A stretch of DNA of 64,000 nucleotides. Origin: Diadema setosum (taxonomy: Eukaryota; Echinodermata; Echinoidea; Diadematoida; Diadematidae). The DNA is taken from contig CM067070.1 in NCBI GenBank assembly GCA_033980235.1, forward strand, positions 31,199,094 through 31,263,093, in the 5' to 3' direction. This document shows positions 36,401-45,400 of the stretch, piece by piece. Both the position numbers and the translations under genes were made by a program. The notes under the pieces are model-generated. The model searched no databases. It saw only the letters and a list, made by a program, of their open reading frames with translations, and was not told the origin of the DNA. Within the stretch, counting starts at the first letter, position 1, and each line of letters opens with the position of its first letter.

Positions 36401-39400
36401 GGTTTCTGTTTTATACAATATCATTCAGTGTAAATAGTTCCAAACAGGTACCTGGAGCATCAAGGCTGCTACTGTACATGAAATGACATCTTAATATACA
36501 CACATCTCATCTGCTAATAACATCAACAGCAACAAAATGCACACAGATGAACTCACCCAGATGCACAAATCAAGTTTAACACTGATGCACAACTCCTTGC
36601 ATTTTTTTTTTTAATCCTTTGATTACCAGAAGTTAAAACTATTCCACACTTTAGTTTGCAATTACGACATTATGACCATTAAAAGTTGAGAGAATCACAA
36701 ATGCATACATCGCAGATCTCACTCACCATCCACCATCTTAGTCTTCTTGGAGTCATACTGGAGGATCTCCCGGTAGGCATCCATGGCGTCGTCATAGCGA
36801 CGCATCCCAAGCAGCGCCTTACCCCTGTGGACGTGTGCCTTGGAGTTCTTGGGTTCCAGTCTCAGGATGAGGTCACAGTCCTCTAGGGCTTCCTCAAACC
36901 TTCCTAACTTGTTATAGGCCTGTAACAGATGGAGAGAGAAAATGGTTTATAACTACAACTTTTAAGCCATTTTGCACTCTAAGCCATACACACTACATAA
37001 GATCCTCCTCATCAGTACTGTAATACTTTTCCAATCCCAACTCCAAGCTATTATGGACAAGGTCTTCTTCTATCGTATGATGCAATACGACAGGCTGGGT
37101 GAGGGGTTATGATACATATATCTATTGCTAGGGTACAGTGTAATTGATGCATTTGAAATGCATTTATTCTTTCTCAGTATACCATAAGCATAATTACATG
37201 TATCTGCATTACCTTCTTTAACAATGGGAGATTCCCCCCCCCCCCACCACACACACACACACATTGCAATTTCATGTGCTGCCCCATTTTCTCTGACTTT
37301 TGTGTGTGTGTGTGTGTGTGTGCGTGTGTGTATCGCCCCCTGCCTGGATCTGCCACTGTATGAGGAAATTTGGGCTCTTTGCTATTACGTTGCGGTTGCC
37401 CCTATAAAACACAGCCATTTTGACGTGGGGGGTGGAGTAGACGGGGAAGGGGTAGTTGCATACATTTTATATCATATTTGTATGCATACAACATAGATTG
37501 GGCTAACAGTTAAGGGGTCATATTTCAGGGCCCCATCACATGTATTGTCCCATCCCCCCCCCCCAAAAAAAAAGTGCATATCAGAATGTGCCTATGCAAT
37601 TTAGGACTCCTTGTGATGCAAAAATACTTGACAGATCTATGCATAGCTCCAGTATCAGATTACACTGCATACCTGCGCTCTATTGGTGTAGAGGGCGCCA
37701 AAGTCTTTCAGGTGGTTCAGTCCTTCTGAGTACAGCTCAATGGCTTTCTCGTAATTTCCCGCCTTGAATTCTACGTTCCCCTTCTCCTTCCACTCCGTTG
37801 CCACCTTCATCTTTTCCCTCCTTCTCTGGGCCCTCTCGGCTGCATCCTGTTCCACTGCTTTCATGAAACCATCTACAGTGTATGGTGATGTGAAAGACAA
37901 CATACTCATTGTGATTGACTGTGAAATACAGCCTAGAATAGAGTTGTCATGGTTCAGTAGATGGCAAAGTACACTGTTAATAACAGCAATAATGATAACA
38001 AAAAATGATCAATGATGATGATGATGATAATGATAATACTAGTCGTAATAATAATAATAGTAATAATAATAACAATAATAATAATAATAATAATAATAAT
38101 ATGGTTTTCTTTATCTGGGGCAGCCTCTTCAGTGTTGCCACTACGCTTATTCTTAACACTAAGTACTACAAACAGAAGGCCCAACCATTATCATAATCTT
38201 ACTGTTGCCATGTACATGTACAGTTTTATACTCCTGGGTTGAGAGGGACATGACGGGTAAAAATATCTCGCCCTAGGACATACATGTAGGCACTTGACAG
38301 GGTTTGAACTCGAGACTTCCAACTGAAAGGCAAAAATCTTATCCAAGATGCCACAGTGCCCCCACAAGGTTCAAAGTTCAACCTCTACCACTGAAACTGC
38401 AGACTTGAGCAAGACAGTTTGCCCTCAGAGTTCATCAGTGCAACTGAAGTGCATTTAAATGAGACTCAGTGACAGATCCTTATAATACTCCACATCACAA
38501 CGAGGAGATAAAGATCTTATATTTTTCCAAACTACCAATATAGTTTGTTTCATGCCTGTTTCAGTATTTTTATTCCCTCTGTGCTCTTCTTATATTGTTA
38601 GCAACTTTTATCATCTGGTATTTTAATATTTCATTGCAATATATGTATGATTTGATTTTTAAGTGCACATTCTTCCTAACAAGCCTCTGGCTTTTGCTGA
38701 ATTGCACCTGTTACATTTTGTAAACATTTTATACTGTATAATCCAAACGATTATTATTACTGAAGAAATGTATGAAGTGAGAAGTTGAAAATGAGTGTAA
38801 TTACCCTGTGACATTCCAGTCGAGTAGCTTGTACCTGCTTCCTGTTAATAAAAGAGGGAATTTCGAAATGGACAGCTGAGTTGAGTTCGATTGACTCTGG
38901 CAAATCAAAAGGGCATACACATTGACAAGTATCAATTTTAGGTTTATTCTAAAAAACAAAACAAAACAAAACAAACAAAAAAAATATGACTAGATTCTAA
39001 ACGGGGCCTCTTCAAAGAGAACACAGCAGAAAGATTTCACTTGTTACCGTAAAAGTGGAAATTTTTGCGGTGTTGAAATTTTCGCAGATTTCGTGCAACC
39101 AGAAGCTAGCATAAAAATAAAAGCATGCAAATATTTGTGCGTGCCATATGTTCCAGTAGCTGATGTCTTGATTTCGCGAAATAAAAAAAGTGCGAAACCC
39201 TTCTTACCTCGCCAAGCGCAAAAAATTATTCACATGAAAATAACCACTTTTACAGTAGTTTTAAAAGTTAATTCATTTTACCCCATCTAAGGTGTAGGCC
39301 TAATCTTTGCATATTGTGGGCTATTTTTTTTTTTTGGTACGATAACTGATTCTATAAATATATGAAAAATTTACATCAGTACACAGTAACCCTAACCTAT

Positions 39401-42400
39401 CATTGCACATATTTTGCATGTTACTCGACATGCACTGATTCTCTTTTTCTAAAACCGTCTGTGTAGACATAGACATTCACCTTGGCATAAACAATGTCAA
39501 TATTGTGTTCTAATAATATTCTTAAAGTTACCATGGTACTGCCCGGAGGAGGCTGAGGAAGAGGTGGTGTTTTGAATGCATCTTTGTTGATAACAGTTCT
39601 GTTCACCGACTGCCTGTTCTGCAGCCTGACACCTTCCTGGGTCAAGTCAGTGCCTTCTTCACCTGGTGAGACATTCAGATCCCCTTTTACCACGGCCTCT
39701 GTTGTTTGCAAGGTTGAGCAGAAAATAATGGGACAACGAAGCCAAGGCATAATGAGTAGATAGATAGAGTAGTTGAGTCGGAAAGGGGGGTTCCCATGCA
39801 CCATATACATATATTTTTTTAATCTACTTCATCCAGACCAATTTTATGTGTAGATTTCAAAAATGCATTGTTAACAGGTCAAAGCGTGTCCCATAGTGGT
39901 AAAAAATCTGTTTCCATGGTAACGCATAGTGAAAATGTCGGTATCTCATAAAGATATAAGTAACCTTTGATAAAATTGTTCAATTATCATGACTTTGGTC
40001 TCAAATTAAAGAAAATTAAATCATCTTTATGATAATACCAATTATTTACGGGGTTATACTAATCTTCATATTAATTTTGAGGCCAGAATTCAATTTTTTG
40101 CATATTTTCCAGCAAAAACGCATTTTTACCATGTAATACTAATCTATCTCTAAATCATACCAAAACAAATTCAATTTGTTTGAATATTCTTCAATATTAT
40201 ACCAAATATGTATGTAATACAATGCGAAAATTTTGTAGATATTGTCAACTTTGGATTACGGCCATCCAAAGTTGACATTGACACCAGTCAAGAATTGGTC
40301 AAGAATTTCCAGATGGATGATGAGGCGCGCCCTCTATTGTGGAGAAATAAGCAATTTTGCTTGTGATAGGACAAAAGTTTTGGTGAGAAGCTTTATTGTT
40401 AGGATCAGTCAAAGAAATCAGCCATTTATATCAAACCTCTGGTATGTATCTGATTGCATGTTATGTCATATTATTGTTTTTAAAACCATTCTGCAACATA
40501 ATATTTTTGCCTGAAAGCAAAGTATCGAAAAAACTTCATTTATTGAAGCTTTTCCACTACAGGGGGGGGGGATGCAATCGGCCCAGCCCCCCCCCCCCCC
40601 TTTTTGCTGCAGCAAAAAAACACCAAAAATAACCTGTTTTTGCTTGTCAGCCAGTTTGAGGATGAGTACCAATGTCATGAAAAATTTGTTTGTTCCCCCC
40701 AAAAATTGTCACAGTCCCCCACCCCCCTTTGCTCACCAGCTTCTCGGCACGGGCACAGAAAAAAAGGGAAGGCAGGAAACTGTCGCCATTGGTATTGCCT
40801 TTTTTTTTTTGCCACTGGTGCCCCTCCCCCTTTTTGAAAATCCTGGATCCACACCTGGGAAGCACCATGTTTTCGGGTTGTCCAGCCGTCTTTCCATGCA
40901 ATGCGTTGCCATGGTAACTGCATGTTTTCTTTAATATCTTGTGGAGTGAACTACTACCACAAATTTGAAGCAACTGAAATCAAATTTCGTAGGCACTATG
41001 GCACTGAGGTATAGATGTGTGAAACATGATTTTTGTGTTTGTCAGACAGCGCACTGCTAGGGTAACCACAATTTTATCAAAACCTTTTCGAGTGAACTAC
41101 TGCCAGTTTTAAGCAATTAATTTCAAATTTGGTATCTATGATCTATAGGTGTAGTCATGCAAAACAATCTTTGTATTTGTACCCGACAATGCGTTGCCAT
41201 AGTAACTGCATTTTTCTGGAATATCTTGTGGAGTGAACTACTTCCACAATTTTGAAGCAATTGAAATTAAATTTGATAGTCACTATGGCATTGAGGTATA
41301 GACATGTTTTTTTTTTTCATTTTTTTTTTTTTTGGTCAGACAGTGTGTTGCCATGGTAACCACAATTTTACCAAAACCTAGTGGATTTAATAACTTCCAC
41401 AGCATTCAAGCAGTTAAGATAAAATTTAGCATGTATGATCTATAGGTGTAGTTATATGCAAGACACCAATGTGTTAGTATATCAACAAGTGTTGCCATGA
41501 TAACTACTTATTTTTGTATCAAAATGAATGACATCACATACTACATAAAGCAATACTAGGGGTGGGGGTATTAATTACATTCAGTGATATTTCTAGTTTT
41601 ATTTACTTTTTTTTTATTTATTGCTTCCAGGTCTGCCTATGCAGTATTGGTTGGATGAATGTGACCTTACAACTTCTGGTAGACATCCTTGATGTCGATA
41701 ATCATGTCTAAAAAACGAAAATTGAGTGCAGATACAAATTACAAGTGTATCTTGCATGTAAACAATGCCCTACATGCTGACTCAAAATTCACACCTTTCA
41801 GCAATGTACAGGGAACAGCATTAAACAAATAGATACTCTTGAAGCAAATCAGAGACAAAAGGCAACAAGAGCCTATTGATTCATCCTATCGAATGGAAGA
41901 TGTTTGTAAACAAATTCCAGAGACCCTTGAGGACGTAGACCTGGAAACGACTGGATATCATATGTTATCAGCAATTTATGATGAATCAGCATCGATTAAA
42001 ACATGAACTACGACCAAGTGATGAAGATAAGTCAAGCGATAGATTTCACAGATCCTCAAGCTCCAACACTAGACTCTTTCCTCCAGAGTGTATATTCTGC
42101 AACAAAATAGAAAAAAAAAAGGATCACAGAAAACTGAACGTTGCATCAAATTTGCAGTGTACAAAGCCTCGGCCAGTGGCCTGAAGGACCAATCTTGGAA
42201 GCAAATTGAGCAAAGAGCACAAGAACTGGGATTAGCTGACATACATAGGCGAGTTCAAGGTAAGGACTTCTTTGCCAGAGAAGCACGCTTTCATTCGTCT
42301 TGCAGAAACGAGTTCAATCTGAGGTACCTGAATCACAAAGCAAAGATAACATCCTGTAGTGCTGACACAGACCATGGTACTATTAAAAGCTGCTGCACAC

Positions 42401-45400
42401 CAGAAGGCATTTGATGTTGTGCTTGGTTACGTAAAAGACCATGTCATCAGCAAGAATGAAATAGTGAAGCTCACTTCCTTGCGTCTTTTATATGTACAAG
42501 AGTTAGAAAAGACTGGTTTCCCTTATCCAGATTACAGGAGCGAAAAGCTGAAAGTTCGACTTCAGAATCATGTTGTGAGCAGTTTGATTGCATTCAAAAA
42601 GATACCAACAGGTGACCAAGGTTGCATCTAACCTTGTCTATAATTCAAGTGTCTCATTGGAAGATGCCATAAGACATGCCTATGAACTTGGGTCTCAAGA
42701 TAAATCTGAAGAAGTTGCTGTGGAACTTCATGATGATACCAAAACCTCATTCAAGAAATCCGAACCACTTCCATGGCCTCTAACACTTGAATATCTGGAG
42801 ATGAATCCTGATAGCATGCCATCTAGTTTAGTCAAGTTCATGAGCTCGCTCCTCTCTGCCGATGGTAAGGGGACTCACACTGAAAGTACAAAACGTGTTG
42901 TGCTATCAATATGCCAAACATTTGTCGTGCAGTGACACAAGGACAATGGAAACAACCCAAACATATTCTCCTGAGCACCGCTATAAGACATCTTTTCAGA
43001 AGCAAGAAACTATCAGCAAGACTCAACAGGCTTGGTCATTGTGAATCCTTTGATTACATTCTGCCTCACACAGGTACAAAATTGTACTTGATGACATGTC
43101 AACATGTCTGACACCTAGGATTGTCACTGGGGATGATCACCAGGTGTTCCACACTGAATGAGATAACCTCAACAAGACGACAACCAACATGTACACGGAT
43201 CAAATGTGGTTAATAGTACAGGGGGAATCATGATCCAAGGAACCAAACGTGATGTCAAAGCGAGCAAGGATAGAACACTACCTTTGTTCAAGCGAAATCT
43301 AATGCGATCCTTACATATACAAGAACCTAGAAGTCCTGCCCCCGTCGTCATCTCTCAGAGAGTAGGACCAAAATTTCCTGAAGGAGCATTATTTGTACCA
43401 CCCTCTACAAACAATGAGATGTATTTGAAGTGCCTTCTAGAGTTCCATGAATGGTCCTTTGCTCGTGCAGTTGGTACCAACGAAGGAGTGAAACAAACAG
43501 TGCCAGGTTTTGGTAGTCTTGTATCAGCAACTGGAGAAAAACCAACACAGAAATCAACAATTGATTACTTCACTCCTATCCATCAGCCACTCACAGAGTT
43601 TGCCACCATAAAAGAACTACTGAAGAGGTCTGAGGATGCCACAAAGCAAGTTGGTCAACCATATGTGCTCACCATTTTTGACCTTGGAGGGTGTATGAAG
43701 GCTTTGCCCCTCATATGGAAGCATCGAGAAACATACAAACATCATGTTGTGACACCTGGCCCCTTTCACACAGGTATGAACTTCATCGTTATGTTGACAG
43801 GTCACAAATGCAGAGGATCAGGGTACTCTGAAATTCTTCTTGTGGCCCAGCTGACAACCAGTTGATGTTTGCGAAATGTCTTGGCAGGCAAAGCATATAT
43901 GCCAAAGCTCTCTTCTGTCTGAGGACTGTTTGTGAAGCCATGGGACGACTGCTAATAGAGCAATTCCTTGATGACGAGATGGTCAATATCACAAACCAAG
44001 CTGCCTTGATAAAAGTTGCAGAGACATGCACACCTGATGCTTTGAACGCCTCATATAAAGCAAATGTGTCGGGGCCCGATAAAGAGATAGATTGGTATTG
44101 TAAAACTGCATTTTTTTCTTTTTTCTTTTCACAAAAAATGGGGAATTACATTCTGACCTCAAAATTGATATGAAGATTAGTATAAATTTCGTCATAATTG
44201 GTATTATCATTCAGAGAATTTAATACTCTTTATTTAAATTTGACATTTAAATCATGATAATTGAACAATTGTATCAAATATAAGAGATTCTGACATTTCC
44301 ATCATGCGTTCCCATGGTAACAGATTTTTTACCACCATGGGACACTCTTTGACCTGTTAATGCTTTTAAAATCTACACACAAAAATGGTCTAGATGACCC
44401 ACTTTATCACACCCAACGTCATTCTCATGCATTTGGAACCAAATTATGATGACTGAAATAAACTGTTTAAATGAGATTAAATTAAAAAATAGAACCTCTT
44501 AGAGGGCGTACATCACACTCCCACCTGCAAATTCTTGACATGCTTCAATGTCAACTTTGGATGGCTGAAACTTTCTTTATTATCTGAACAATATCTATGA
44601 AATTTTCACATTGTATTGCATACATTTAGTATAATTTGAAGAATATTCATACAAATTGAATTTGTTGTCGTATGATTTAGAGATATAGATACTGTACATT
44701 TTATGCACTGGTAAAATTGCATTTTTGCTAAAAAATGTGAAAAAATTGTATTCTGGCCTCAAAATTAATTATAACAGTATTTTTTTTATGTATTTCAATA
44801 GGTCATTATGTAATACGTGTTTAAAAGGACCAACACCTACTAGCACCTGTGGTACCTCTTGGTTCTTTTAGCAACCTCATTGTGTACAACACTGCCATAT
44901 TGTAGCTCTTTTTAGATTAATAGTTTTAGATTACATAATCATTTATCAATTATAGATTATAGATTATATTCAATATGTTTTGTTTAGATCGGTTAGAAGT
45001 TACATGTGATACGTATTAATATTGATGTATAAACATGTATTCAAACTTTCCTGTACATATGTTGTTGTTATAAATAAACTCAAACTCAAACCCAAACTCA
45101 ACTCAAACTCAAAATTAATATGAAGATTGGTGTAACCCCCTACATAATTGGTATTAATATCATAATAGATAATTTAATTTTCTTTAATTCGAGACCAAAG
45201 CCATAATTGAACAATTTTATCAAAGGTTACATACATTTTTATGAGATACTGACATTTTCACTATGCGTTGCCATGGAAACGGATTTTTGACCACTATGGG
45301 ACACGCTTTAAATCTACGCACCAAACTGGTCTAGGCCTAGTTTAGATGAAGTAAATAAAAAAAAAAAAAAATATGTCTATAGCCTACTAGGTTTCTATAG

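Larger units (their letters stand above)
39815..45360. mobile_element. DNA transposon with ~500-bp terminal inverted repeats, in TTC12 intron 1
   Basis: The left arm (39815-40345) starts AATCTACTTCATCCAGACCA and includes GTGTCCCATAGTGGTAAAAA, ATATTAATTTTGAGGCCAGA and CATCCAAAGTTGACATTGA. The right arm (about 44490-45360) carries the inverse of each, ending GGTCTAGGCCTAGTTTAGAT. A second, partial inverted copy of the terminal ~300 bp lies at 44100-44400, so the right end is duplicated. The interior holds a tandem repeat and a broken ORF. The superfamily is not assigned; no target duplication could be fixed because the ends sit in T/A runs. Confidence 0.85.

Noticed and set aside
37174..37496. 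Several overlapping short frames on both strands
   Set aside because: They are produced by (CA)n and (GT)n microsatellites.
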